The translations under genes were made by a program, and so were the position numbers. 64,000 nt of DNA from Amblyomma americanum (taxonomy: Eukaryota; Arthropoda; Arachnida; Ixodida; Ixodidae). The DNA is taken from the NCBI RefSeq assembly GCF_052857255.1, contig NC_135500.1, positions 47,675,772 to 47,739,771 of the forward strand, written 5' to 3'. Shown in pieces: positions 31,296 through 43,294 of the stretch (position 1 is the first letter of the stretch; every line of letters begins with the position of its first letter). The notes beneath the pieces were generated by a model. That model was not told the origin of the DNA. It ran no database searches and saw only the letters and a list, made by a program, of their open reading frames with translations.

Positions 31296-33041
31296 AAACA
31301 ATACCATCTGCTGGAAGAGAACCCACGACTAGATCAGGGACTTCCTAAGCAACAGAACAGCAACAGTGGGCCTGGACGAGCTGAGAAGCGACGTCTTTCA
31401 CACCCCCTGCAAAGGCACACCCCAAGGATCCGTCATATCGCCCGTCCTCTTCAACGTGGCAATGATCGGCTTAGCAAATAGACTAAAGAAGATCCAAGGT
31501 ATCTAGCACGCGATGTACGCCGACGTCGTTACAATCTGGACCACTCAGGGATCACTCGGTGAAAAGCAAGAGAGGCTGCAAGAGGCTGCCACCTGCGTGG
31601 AAAACTACACCAAAGAACGGGTCCTACGATGCTCGACGGAAAAATCGGAACTCCTCAGAATTGGAAAACATCCCACCCAGGCAACACTAGAAGTCATCCT
31701 CGAGGGACAACACATTCCCGAGAAGCCCGAGAAGAACATGATTAGAATTTTGGGAATGTGGCTGCAAAGCAGCCGCAAGTGCAGCCACACCATCAGCCTG
31801 CTAAGCAAGGCAGCGGTACAGGTGGGCCGCATGATCAACCGAGTCTCCCAGAAAAGACACGGAATGAGAGAGGAAGACACCATCAAACTCGTCAACAGCC
31901 TCATCGTCAGCCGAGTCACGTACTCCCTGCCGTACCACGCAACCACCAAGGCGGAAAGAGAGCAAGCCGACACCATCCTCAGAAAGGCTTACAAGACAGC
32001 CCTCCACCTACCCAGAAACACGTCCAACGAGAAACTCCTGCAGTTGGGCGTCAGTAACACCTTCAGCGGACTCGCGGAAGCGCTGCTGGGTGCACAGACC
32101 ATCAGACTCGGAGGCACCCCCGCAGGACGGGCGCTCCTGAAAAGGCTGGGTCGGGACACGCGCGGACTAGTCGATAGATACGCGGAGGTTCCGGACCACC
32201 TCAGAAAATCCTTTAACATAGGGCCTATGCCAAAGAACATGGACCCTAATCTCCACGCAAACCGACGCAAGGCTAGGGCAGAATACGTCGAACGAACGCT
32301 AGCCCCAAAAGACAACACTCTCTACACAGACGCTGCCGTCTCTCCATGCGGATTAGAACATGCAGCCGCAATGGTGGTAGTAGACAGCGAAGGAAACCTA
32401 GTGACGAGCGCCACGGCGAAAGACGCTGGCGCAGCGGAGGCCGAGGAAATTGCCGTCACGCTGGCGGCAGCAGAAGGCTATAGGACCGGCCGCCCCCTCA
32501 ATATTCTAACAGATTCGAAAGAAACGTGCAAAAACTACACGAAGGGCAGAATTTGCAAAACGGCCCTCAGGATACTCAGCGGGGTAGCCCCTACCGAGTT
32601 AAACCCAGACACAATCTGATTTGGATCCCAGGCCACGCGGGGGTAAAGGGAAACGAAAGGGCAGACAGCCTAGCTCGAGGCGAAGCAATCCGAGCAGGAC
32701 AGTCTAACGCCCCGGAGTTCCATCTGCAAGCCTGCGAGGGGGGATACGCAGAACTTTTAAACTTACACAGGGGGATCAGAATCAAATATCCACCACCACA
32801 CAAAGCTCTGACAAAGGAGGAGGCTACCATCTGGCGTAGACTACAGACAAACACCTTCTCCAACCTACACAAACTCAACAAAATGTTCCCATCACAATAC
32901 AGGGCGGAGCCACACCCCCACTTTATCACATTACTTGGGAGTGCGAACGCAACAAAGCATTCCACAAACAGAAACACCCGAGTGCGGAGCAATGGGAGAG
33001 CCGTCTCACCAGCAGCGAGCTCACGGCCCAACGGGCCTTAA
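31296..33041 (+). pseudogene. LINE ORF2 3' half: RT end, RNase H, zinc motif
   Basis: Continuation of the ORF2 begun at 23,865. It holds GTPQGSVISPVLFNV, the catalytic YADVV variant (MYADVVTIW, with the second Asp of YADD replaced by Val), the RT thumb region with ALHLPRNTSNEKLLQLG, and an RNase H domain with LYTDAAVSP, EAEEIAVTLAAA, ILTDSKETC and, after a frame change near 32,580, IWIPGHAGVKGNERADSLA. The altered YADD would inactivate the polymerase. The 3' end follows at about 33,206 with AATAAAAGTTTTCAC and CACT repeats. Confidence 0.8.
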
Positions 33042-33206
33042 TGAGGCACGCGGGCGATGCAGCACGGCTCAGTGGAGCCCTGGAATAGGGGCCCACCCAT
33101 GCTGAAGAGAAGACTCCGATCGCCAGCGCCAAGAACGAAGACGACGGAGCTTTCGAATCCGCGAATATCTTGAATGGATCAATAAAAGTTTTCACTCACT
33201 CACTCT

Positions 33207-35805
33207 AGCTACGACAGAATGGGAATATCTCGAATTAGCTCAGACTTAAAGAGGTATGCCCTGTACTAGGTACAATTGCTGGCATTGCAGCAAAAGGTGC
33301 AGATCTGAGGCGAGCATAGCAGAGGCAGAGTTCTCAAAGTATAGGTGCGGTCAGTCGTCAAAATTTCTGACGAATGTAGTTTTATGAGCATGTGGTTCCT
33401 GATTCCCTGGCACCAGCCCTGACCGGCACTGTCGGACCAGCTGTCAGAATGGATGGGGCTGGGCGTGCCATCACAGCGCCAGGTGCGGAGGTGATGCGAC
33501 TTACCTCCTTAACAGACACAGTTGCTTTTATTTAAAAAAGAACCAAAGTGGTCACTTAGTGCCCATGCTGCCTTTTAGACGAGCTCTGCGCGCCTTAGAC
33601 CGGACACACGGCGCCAGAAAACATACAACTAGCTGGGCTCATCCTGCGCCAGAAATCACTGCCGGCTTATGTCGAGCCTGGCTCATATCAGTCCGCATGG
33701 GGGTTAATGCCACATTTTTCAGCACATGAATGGAAACGGCAGCTCGCTCATTCAACGTACTGCATCATTCTGTAAAGACACGCTTTTTCCAGCGTTTACG
33801 GTTCTTATTGCAACCAAGTAGATATTGTCTTAGAAACAGAAAGGTTTTAAGATCTCAGCTTTTAGTGCTGTGGGTGACATTAAGTACGTACCGGGATGTA
33901 AATAATGAAGCATAAATAAAAAGATCGTGGCAAACTTGTAGGCTTCTTTTTATACTACAGAGAAGAAAACAAGAGCCTCCGCCTATGCCTTCCATTTTTT
34001 TTTACTTACATCGCTACACACAGATGTGGGTACAGATGCACTCGACGCGATCGTTTACTCGTCGGCTTTGCATCCCCGCGAGTAAAGCGCGCAGTTTTGT
34101 TTGCGCATGCTTTAAAGCGCCGTCGTGAGGCACCTCCTCTGCATACGTCGACGCTCGGTAACCTGAGCGAAACCATCCATTTTCCGCAGCCGCGTTCTCC
34201 TGTCGTCTGGTCGATCGTTCGCCGTCTGCAGCTCCGTTCAGTGACGCTCGCGATCTGCCTAGCATCGAGCAGACGCCGCCGTTGTAATCTACCCGGCAGT
34301 CTCTCTCTCCGACTCCTTCCAGCCTGCGCGCGCAACTGCGGCCCAACGATGTTTTCGAGGCGGCAACGAGATTTGAATATACAGTCGACAAAGCGCTGGC
34401 TAAGCAAAATGCGAGCCCTTTTTAACGTTTTCCTGCCGATCGCTGGAGTCAGGGCTTTCGCTATAGAGCGCGGGCGCCGAGCTTTCGAGGTGGCAACGCG
34501 CTACGTTTACGGGATTGAGTGCAGCGCGCTGAGCCTCTTCCCACGTCTCGCAGAGCGGATATTGGCGAAAAAACCACTAGTACCGGTTTTGAGGCAAGCC
34601 GAAATTCTATCTTTCTTATTACGGATAACAGATACGCTGCAAGAATTTATTCAGTTCGGATGAAGTTCGTAGGATGCTTTTAGAGCTCGTTACGGGTGGC
34701 CCAGCTTGCAGAAGGGAATAGTGCAGCCGGTCTTGCGTGCCAAGCAGCAAGAGGATCTTGTTCCATCTTTAGCTTCGACTCCCCAAGTAAACGCTTGCAT
34801 CCACGCGGTGGTGTTCAAGAAGCTACGGCGCTGTAACGTAACGAGACTCTTGCTTATTCGGCATGCAGAAAGTGCCGGCATTGGCAGCCGGTATCGCTTG
34901 TTCGGTCGCTTGGCTCGCCTGCTGCAAGGCGAACGATTCACGACACAACACTGTTAGCGCGAATCGACACAGGTGCGCAAATCTACTGTCCGTTGTGTAA
35001 CAACAGTCCAGAAGCTGAACACTGACCTTGCGGCGAAGCCAAAAAACACAGGAAATGATGAGCGGCATGAAGAATCTGCCGCGCCAGGCGTGCACTACGT
35101 TGCTGGTGCATGTTGTGCACTTGATCCCGGCTAAAGGCGAGCGAAACGATGCAGTTGCAAGTGTCAGCTAGTATTGCATCGCATCACCGTGGAGCGCAGG
35201 GTGCATACACCCTTTGTGCTGCGGAAGCTGCGAACGCTGACGAAGTGATCCTTATTAGACATTCACTGGAAAGCAAGTAAAAACATGCCGCTAGGCTGAC
35301 GGGGCTGCTTCCGATTTGCAGAAACGGGGGCCGTATTTCGAACCGCTCTAAAACCCATCTACAACTGAGAGGGCTGTAAAATGCTCGCTCCTATTGGTAG
35401 CCGGCGCCACATTGAAAAGTAGCCTCACGGAGAGTTGCAGTTGCGTCGTGACTGAGAAAAAGAGACGACGTTGCGTTCCCAATTCAAAAATGCCTTCAGA
35501 ACGTACACACCGTCCAATTCAAAGCATTAGGCATAGATGTTTTGAAAACCGACTAAACTCTGTATTGGATGTTATTTTTGTATTGCGTTTGCACTTATAT
35601 AATGTTATAACCCTCTGTACATGTCTGAGCATTCTATGGGTGACAGGGCGCTCGTCAGAGCACCTGCCTTTTGCTCTGCCATCCTAGACCGTTTGTGTCT
35701 GAAAGAATGTTACAAATAAAATAAACAAAATAAAACAAATTATGCCCACTGTTGTAGACTGTTTTTGAGAGCGCGTGCAGTCGCTTACAAAGTTTTAGAG
35801 CGAAA
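33207..35805. other. Spacer, no gene recognised
   Basis: No recognisable protein, repeat end or RNA gene. A GC-rich, CpG-containing part (about 34,020-34,580) holds a 188-codon open frame without family resemblance, which I do not call. It could be an old repeat or a CpG-rich regulatory region. Confidence 0.4.
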
Positions 35806-37170
35806 ATGGCGGCTGTGTTCCTGATGCATTGGTGGCGGAGGCAGCAACGTCAGCACCAGAAACGACGAAGGGCGGTGCTAGAGGACGCATAAGACTTGTC
35901 CGACGAGCTGCTCCGCCGTTTATACCGACTGGGTAAAGAAAAAATTGAGTGCTTGTGTGAAGAACTGCGAGGGGTGCGTGCGGAGAAGCGCTCTGTCGGT
36001 GCAGCGGCAGGTTCAGCGCGCACCACGTTTATTTTTGGACGCCAGAGAGTTTCAAGCCTGCATAGGCTATGTGAAGACCGTCGGCCTCACACAATCGATG
36101 ATCAGTAAGTGCGAGCGTCGAGTGGCTGAGGCCATCTGCAAAGTCGATGCACAGAACGGATGGGCGCGCTTCCTAGTCTACCCGGCGGAAAAGCCGGCGG
36201 AGAAGGCGACCTTCGTTTCTTCACGGCATCATCCCCGGCGTCGTCGGCTGTGTAGGCTGTGACTACACGCTTATTGCAATCAAAGTGCCAGAGTTTGATG
36301 CTGGAAAAAGCTCAGCATTCTGGAGCCGCAAGGGATTCTACGCGCTGAACACTATTTTCGTGAGTAGAGTGCCTTTTTGACGGGTCGCTAGTGGGGTCCT
36401 CGACAATGCAAGTTCATGACTGAGCCTGTGTGCCTGTTTTCTCTCAGATTTGCAACGGTAGAATGAAAATCCTACCGGTTGTCCCTCACTGCCATGGATG
36501 ACATAAATTAAGCTGCAGTACAGCGCAGTGGCGGGCTAGTTATACTGTGGAAGAGATGTAACAGTACGATACAACGGCCGCGTAGTGTATTTTAGCAGAC
36601 ACACAAGGCACTTTGTAAAAATAATGAATAGCATTTCTTGTCTAAACACCAAGGAAAAGGGTGTGTGTACACCACTAGTGTTCTGTAGGATACCACAGCG
36701 CATCGTTAAGCTACAAGTCAGAGGTACTCCTTAGTCAAGCATTTTCTGCATGTCTGTAAATGTCATGTTCAGCATTCTGGCTGTGGGCTGCTTGGTATGA
36801 ATCATTCATTACATAGACAACAACACGCTTAACTGCGCGTCATATTTTGGCAGTGCAGGATACAGCGGATATCAACTCGAGCCGTGGCTCGTCAAGGCAT
36901 GGAGCAAACTCGGCAGAAGGGCAGTAAAACACTGCACACGGCTCAATGCTATGTGTGATGCAACGCAGCATTGATGCCCTCAAAAGCCGCTTCGGGTGCC
37001 TGCAGAGATACCGGACACGACACTACGAACTGGAGCGAATGGCGATCATCTTTGCAGCATGTGCCGCGTGCACAACATCTGCCTTGGCGAACGCATGGCT
37101 GCAGACGATGCAGAAGATACTGCTGATGATCCTGACAACAATGGGCCACCTCTGCTTGCCGGGTACTTGG
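35806..37170 (+). pseudogene. Decayed HARBI1-like transposase, second lineage
   Basis: Scattered pieces of a PIF/Harbinger transposase. 35,806-35,980 encodes an N-terminal region (stop in the first lines, then LSDELLRRLYRLGKEKIECLCEEL). 36,020-36,180 gives EFQACIG and GLTQSMISKCERRVAEAI. 36,230-36,362 corresponds to the first catalytic block but reads GCVGCDYTLIAIKVP with the Asp displaced, followed by a GTGAGT donor-like site. 36,865-37,170 matches the C-terminal block (LKSRFGCLQRYRT, AACA). The middle Asp block is missing. It differs clearly from the 1.1-3.1 kb transposase, so it is a separate lineage. Confidence 0.7.
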
Positions 37171-37864
37171 CGGGGACGGGATCCGGAAGTACGTGATCCG
37201 GAAGCGTCACCGGAAGTGAGCTCAACACCTTCTGGCAGCTGTAGCTGCCGAGGCTCACCGTGCTGGCGTGGAGAGTTGCCACAATGTCGCGAATTGGTAA
37301 TGCGTCCCCGACTTTCCGAAGGGGAACGCTATCGCGTGCAGATTCGAACAAGAGGACAAGAGAACAAGAGAACAAAGAGCCCGAAGAAAACAAAGCAAAT
37401 CCGTATTTATAATATAGAGGAAAAGGGACCAATAAGAAATGGACCCGAAAACAAGAAAAACACACACTCGAGACGCGTACAACTCTACAGAATAAAAGGA
37501 GAGAGTTGACCACGTACTGAGCGTCCCAGGTCAAGCGGGGATGCCTTGCAGACAGGGCGGACGCGGGTGGATGTAGTGGGACGCGTCGCTAGCGTTGAGT
37601 CGAAGGAAGCTGCGGAACGGAGCTAGGTGGCAGTAGAAGCGGAGAGGACTCCAGGAAGACGCCGGTGGTCTCCCGTCAACAGCCCGAAGAACTTGGCAGC
37701 AGGAGAAAAAAAAAAAAACGCGTAGCCGAGACCCGTCGACGGCGTCCCGAAACACCGGAGGCTTGAAACGGGCTATCCAAGAGTGCCTTTAGGCAGCATG
37801 GACCCTCAGTCCGTCGGCTGCCACCTTCACATTTGCAAGGAAGGCAAGAGCAGATATGGGCATC
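37171..37864. other. Spacer, no gene recognised
   Basis: Contains A-rich tracts (about 37,350-37,460 and 37,708-37,720) but no coding region or repeat end I can assign. Confidence 0.4.
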
Positions 37865-38046
37865 CTCACAAGGGCGAGCCCTCATGAGGGCATCCTCACC
37901 CTCACCTCATGAGGATTTCACTCGGTGAGGTGAAGGTGAGGGAGGATGGACGCATGAAATTCATGAGGACGATGGTGAGGGAGGAAGGACATGATGAGGT
38001 GAGTGCGAGGGGCGAAGATATGATGAGGTGAGGGTAAGGGAGGGCA
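37865..38046. repeat. G-rich TGAGG minisatellite A
   Basis: Degenerate tandem units built on GGTGAGGGAGG and ATGAGG, on the plus strand. The same composition recurs at 41,399-41,580. Unit length is irregular, about 40-50 bases. No frame. Confidence 0.6.
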
Positions 38047-39479
38047 AGATGCGCTGTCTGAGGTCGAGGCTGGTGGCCCGAACTGTACTCCGCGCTAAGG
38101 TATTTTGTCTGTGCAGCCCGGTTATGCATTCCCATTATAAAGCGCCAGCTCATAGGGTGATAGTTCACGGGGAAGACCGTTTCTGCAGTCTGAAGGTACA
38201 CGAGACGAACACGAAAGACGGAGAGCCACATACATGCCTTCTCCGTCGCCGCGACATACTACACTGCTGACAATGCTATGCCGAAAAAAATCATTCTTTT
38301 AACTCAAAAATCCTATTTTTAAAAATTGTTGTAAAGTCTTTGGTGAAACACCCTCTATAGTGCGCCAATAAGGGGGCACTGGCCGGGCCGTACGGGTGGC
38401 CGCCGGTCCAACAGAAACCTCTGCACCGCAGTCAAAATTTTCATTATCAGCCCCGGGTTTGTCAGATGATCAGAGTGTAGAGCAAAACATGTAGAAATCA
38501 TATTTAGGAAGGATGTTTAATTCCCAAGTTCTAAGCCTTGTTTGCCGGAACAAAGTCCGATATCAGCTCAGTGAGGTTTCAAAGAACGCAAAATATGCTT
38601 TTACGAAATTCCACTGTCAAATCAAAGCCTGTTGGCGGCGTGGGTGTGGAATTTTTTCATGCACACTGTGAGGAGTTCAGTACAGTCGCATCTTCCTATT
38701 GTTGCTAGAAATGCGGTATAGGAAAGCAGTGCCGCAAAGTCTGGTGGGCAAAGCCAACCACTAATTTTACCACGGAAATAAAGCAGCAGCTTAACCACCT
38801 TGATCTGAGTCACCTGTCGCTTCGCCTCGCATTGTACGAGTTGCTAAAAAAGAAAAAGATGTACTGCTCTCCAAATAACAGGAACATCTTTTGATTCGTT
38901 TCTGTCCCTGGTCAGACGTGTGACTACGTAATCGCGCGCCTGGTATTATGAACCAAATTTCTTGCAGGCATGGAAGAGAATTGACACTCAGCGTTTGGGT
39001 AATGCATAGACATGCAAACAAAAAATCACGGGCGGTTTAGTTTGTGGTTAACCATGAATTATCGTACACTAGCACCATTAGCCCTGGTTTTGCATGGTTT
39101 ACCTTGACTTTCTACGCTTTTGCCTGACTTGAACTGCCTTACTTTGGTTGATATATCATAAGTAATTTTGCGTGATATTGCATCATTTCAGACTTGTACT
39201 GCGGTAGAAGTGGTCATTCTCTGCACTTACAGATCCCTGCAGGGGAGCACTGATTCTGCTCCTGGCTCAGAGGTGCAACAGTTAAGTGAGGCACCCCTTG
39301 CCTGCGATGGGAGGTGCTGCCATCGGCGGTGCTTGTGAGACCCATGTTATTCCTGAGGAATCTCTCGCGACTAATCATTCACTTCAGACAAATTTATTAC
39401 CCTCGATGAGAGCTCTGTGCTGACATTCCTCTCACCATAACTTTGTTCATAATCTTGTAATGCAGTGTTCCTCGGAGCG
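38047..39479. other. Spacer, no gene recognised
   Basis: No coding region or definable repeat. Mostly AT-rich, with a GC-rich patch near 38,365-38,420. Confidence 0.4.
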
Positions 39480-39680
39480 TATTTATTGTATTCATCTGCT
39501 ATCATCAGTTTTATGACTCGATTGCTTTATTTATTATTGTCATGTGTACTGCACGTTTTGCCTCTATATTTGACTCTAAAAAAATGTTAGCACTGAACCT
39601 ATATTTGTATGTTTTGCCCTGTCCTGTAAAAATCCCAAGAAGGGATTGAGAGTATTCCGAAATAAATAAATAAATAAAAT
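39480..39680 (+). repeat. CR1-like LINE 3'-end fragment
   Basis: Non-coding 3' end only: a 6-base perfect hairpin AATCCC-AAGAA-GGGATT (about 39,631-39,647) followed by an AATAAATAAATAAATAAA tail. Hairpin plus tail is the signature also seen at 28,050 and 41,170. Confidence 0.6.
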
Positions 39681-39689
39681 TAACTGAAC

Positions 39690-41165
39690 TGCCACGGTGG
39701 GCAGTAAATTTTCTCACGATCCGGTGGGCAGCTTGTGAGGTGCCACAACGTCAAGTGATCAAGGAGGCCCACGCGCTAGAAGCAGGCTTCGGACTGACAG
39801 ACAACCGCATTACGGCGGAGTGGAAATGCTGGGGCACTAAAATGGCAACCACAGGAATCATTCACTTCAGACTCTGGGAGTTAGTGATTACCAATATTCA
39901 GCGCAAATGCTGCATTTTACCGAACCGTTTGATTTTCAAGTGGTTTAAATAATGTTTTATTTTAAGTGACAGCATAAGAAGTTCGCTGCATCAGAAAGCC
40001 GGCATCGCAATGAGAGAGGACACTAAAGAAATAAAAGAACTTCATAGCTGGGGTAGCGGGATCCGAACCTGTGCAAGCGCTAAAAAATGAGTTCCGGTGG
40101 CCGCTGCTTCAAACCACTACGACATCGCCATAGCGTCGTTTTTAGGCATGGTATTTATTACATTGAAAATGTGTTCTATTTACATTACATTATTTACAAA
40201 GCATTTAGGAAGTGCCACGATACACATCGCAAAAGGACAGAGCAACAGAGCATTAGACGCGAGGTAAGGCTGAGCACATCACCAAGAGGGAGTGCCACTC
40301 CGGTTTAAAGTAGGTCGGTTCATACACTGCCCTCAGAGGAACAGTCAGTAGGGAGAAAACTTAACATCCTGCCTGAACGCGCTGGCAAGCTCTGAAGCTT
40401 CTTCTTCTTCTTTACCTCAGTAAACATGGCACGTACCCACGCGGGGGGATTGGCCAAGGTGCAGTGGCATAAACAAAGAAATTTTCATAGGATATTACGA
40501 CAAAATTTTAGCACCAAACGTGAATTTTGAAAAATGTATCAATAAAAACGACAGAAGAATAATTAAAGTTAAATAACAGATAGAATTTTGGTGAAAAAAG
40601 AAGACCACGAAGAATATTAAAAGAATTAGCAAATCAACCTACCAGTTGCAATTATGTAATCATGGAGAATCCCCCAAATTGAACCCAATGCAAATCCTTT
40701 GGCGCTCTGAAGCTGTTGTAATACCGTCGTCTTCGTCACGTGCCCGCGTTCACGCGTGTTATACTGCAAGTCTCACGGTGCAGTTTGGAAGCGTGGTCCT
40801 CATCATCTTCCATCGGTGCGCGTGAAAGCGACATTAGACGAGCGTGCAGCAAACGGCATAAAATGGCGGGAGATTAGGCACAGTGAACTTCAGAAGATCC
40901 TGTGCTATCGCAATGTTATCGGGTATTGGTAATTAAGCGCCCTGCAAACTTTCCTTGTTCCGAGTCTATTCTGTGCTTTGCACTTATTGTAATTGTCGTG
41001 GTGAATGCTACTGTATTGTTTTCCAAATATTCTTAGCGCACTTTAGTTTTTGTACAGAGACACAACGCGCTGACTCGTTTGAGCAGTGCATGTAGATTAC
41101 AATGAAATGTTATAAGTGCAGGCCACATGTATGCATGTAGTGCTTGCCAGAAGTTAAGGCAGAAT
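39690..41165. other. Spacer, no gene recognised
   Basis: No coding region I can support. A CTTCTTCTTCTT tract lies near 40,399-40,411. Confidence 0.4.
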
Positions 41166-41275
41166 GACATTTATTTATTTATTTATTTATTTATCAAATA
41201 CTGCCAACTGCCTCTTGGCAGTCAAAGCAGGAGTGGGTACATTGTTCTTGAACAATTTCCCAGTTGCGTTTAACA
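41166..41275 (-). repeat. CR1-like LINE 3'-end fragment, minus strand
   Basis: On the minus strand: a perfect 7-base stem CTGCCAA...TTGGCAG (about 41,201-41,221) and then an AAATAAATAAATAAATAAAT tail (41,170-41,195). The element's coding part is absent. Confidence 0.6.
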
Positions 41276-41398
41276 GCGGCAAGGAAAGAAAACGTGCGAT
41301 TGACAATCAGCCACCAGGGTGATTGTCTTGTCTTGTATGTTTATTACTCAGCAATATCGCCAGACGTTGCCGACTACAAAAATAACTCGAGTTTTAAA

Positions 41399-41580
41399 AT
41401 GCCCCTTGTGAGGGTGAGGGAGGGCCGACGGTGTGAAGGTGAAGGCGAGGCAGGGCGAGCAGATTTTCGGAAGTGAAGATGAAGGTGAGGGAGAGCCGGA
41501 TAACTTTTCAAAATGAGGTCAAGGGTGAGGGAGGGCCATGAATTCAAAAGTGAGGGTGAGGGAGGAAAAGTAAAGATGAG
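41399..41580. repeat. G-rich TGAGG minisatellite B
   Basis: Units contain GTGAGGGTGAGGGAGGG followed by a variable spacer, about four copies at roughly 45-base spacing. Each unit has three GGG runs, so quadruplex formation between units is conceivable. Confidence 0.6.
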
Positions 41581-41941
41581 GGCATTTGCCCACCTCTGGG
41601 CAGGAGGCTTGCGTCGGTGATCCAAGGGAGGTCCACGGCAGCGACGGCTGTCACCTCCACGCTTGAATGGCCCGACCTCCGCTGCACTGTCTCCATCCAC
41701 ACCTCGGTTTTCTGACACGTCAGCTCTTCGCTTCTCGTGCTCGCCACGCCCTTCCTCGCTGTCACCTCGCACACACCCTTCGCACGTGCACACGCGCAAC
41801 GTGGGGCTGGCATGCGCAGCGCTCCGCTGTCCGACGCACCACTGTCGACGCGCCGCGTTCACAAATCCTCCGAGAAGCTGTTGTGCCCATCACACACAGC
41901 CACTCTTGCTACTGGTACTACCATGGCGCTGGGTTCGTGTC

Positions 41942-42208
41942 TCAGGCTCTGTGTGACATCGTGCCCTTGGCCGCAAGCAGCAACGTGCCGTCATCTTTTA
42001 AATTGCTTTTTTTTGCTAGCTGTGCTTGAAAGCCTGCAGTGGTGAGCGATGAAGTGCGCACACCAGCTCCTATTTCACCAGCAGTGTTCACCAGTATGCC
42101 TGCAAGTGCATCAGCAAGCTTGCCGCACAGCGACTGCACTGTCTGCTTCTCAACTCGAAATAGACGCCGGAACAGCTCGTCCGACACGTAGAATGCGTCC
42201 TTGTACAC
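41942..42208 (-). pseudogene. Harbinger transposase N-terminal fragment, third lineage
   Basis: The minus-strand frame from 42208 reads FYVSDELFRRLFRVEKQTVQSLC, close to the N-terminal region of HARBI1-like proteins and to LSDELLRRLYRLGKEKIECLC at 35.9 kb. The rest of the frame has no recognisable match, so only about 90 bases are well supported. No catalytic block is visible nearby. Confidence 0.5.
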
Positions 42209-42558
42209 GTTCCTTGGTCGTTGCTTACGTCGACCTGCGGCATGCAGTTACCTGCGGTCACTATGTTTTTGGTGATCGTGCATGAGCATACGCAGTGTGG
42301 AGGTCGGAAAACGCCAACAAAGCTTTTGTTTTTGCATCGCATTTATTTGACGGGCACAACAAATTTTTAAAGCCAAAAATTCACTACACTAGGTAAAGCC
42401 GATTTCACCATGCGTTTCCTGTTGACCTTCAAGTCAGGCAGAGGTCAAGTGTTGCTATAGTCCTTACCACATGTGGTCAAACATAGTATCGCACCACTTG
42501 ACCTTTGACTTTTCGATTCGCCGGTAGAGGGCGGTTGAATAGGACGCAGCCTTCATTG

Positions 42559-42644
42559 GGTGACCAACCTCTCGCGATGAACCGTTAACTGCCACCTGCC
42601 AGGGTGGCAAGGTGGGTGCGCTGCCTATCCAGCGTACGGAACGC
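42559..42644 (+). repeat. Unnamed dispersed repeat, copy B
   Basis: Copy of the repeat at 8801-8879, beginning GGTGACCAACCTCTCGCGAT and ending CCAGCGTACGGAACGC. It abuts the tRNA-derived SINE that starts at about 42,640. Confidence 0.6.
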
Positions 42645-42872
42645 GGTGGATAAGCGGTTATGGCGCTCGGCTGCTGACCTGAAAGACGTGGGTTCGATCC
42701 CGGCCGCGGCGGACGAATTTCGATGGAGGCGAAATTCTAGAGGCCCGTGTACTGTGCGATGTCAGTGCACGTTAAACAACCCACGGTAGTCGAAATTTCC
42801 GGAGCCCTTCACTGCGGCATCCCTCATAGCATGAGTCGCTTTGGGACGTTAAACCCCTATAATACAAGTTTT
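42640..42872 (+). repeat. tRNA-derived SINE (Ruka-like), plus strand
   Basis: tRNA-like head with A box TGGATAAGCGG (42647-42657, the pyrimidine position changed) and B box GGTTCGATCCC (42691-42701). The shared central domain with TGTCAGTGCACGTTAAA and TTTCCGGAGCCC follows, then the 3' part with GAGTCGCTTTGGGACGTTAA and an A/C-rich tail. It matches the minus-strand copy at 16,270-16,510. It encodes no protein. Confidence 0.8.
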
Positions 42873-43294
42873 TGCCAAGCAGCTGGATAGTTAACTAGTC
42901 CTACTTGTTTTGTAATGCTCACCACGAGTGGCAATACTCTGGAATAAGCAACCGAGACATGAGCTCACCGAAAAAGTTGCAGCGGATGACGTAGAGACCC
43001 TCTGCTTCTCTTTACCTTGAGCCGCGTTCAGGGCCTGTTTTCTCCGGAACTACAAGAGCTAAAATTGCTGCAATAGTGTGATAGGGTTTATAACTTGCGG
43101 CTCTTTAGCTCAAGGAAAATGGCAGGCGCAAGGCCTAGTGTTATTTTTCTTTATTTTCTTTAGTAAAAGTCCTAAAATTTTTGAATCTTCAAGCTCGGAA
43201 TAAATTGCGCAACAATTGTTCTTTCTTATATTTTAAAAATTCTATCATATCTGAGTTTTCTGAAAGTGTTTGTAAAAAAAAAGACCGGAAAATC
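42873..43294. other. Spacer, no gene recognised
   Basis: AT-rich in the second half, with no coding region. Part may be internal sequence of the LTR element whose LTR follows. Confidence 0.35.

Noticed and set aside
34097..34663. 188-codon open frame in a GC-rich region
   Set aside because: Arginine-rich composition expected from GC-rich DNA, no recognisable domain, and competing frames on the other strand.
42647..42715. A functional tRNA gene
   Set aside because: A and B boxes are present but the cloverleaf is not complete and a SINE body follows; the same unit recurs at 16.3-16.5 kb.
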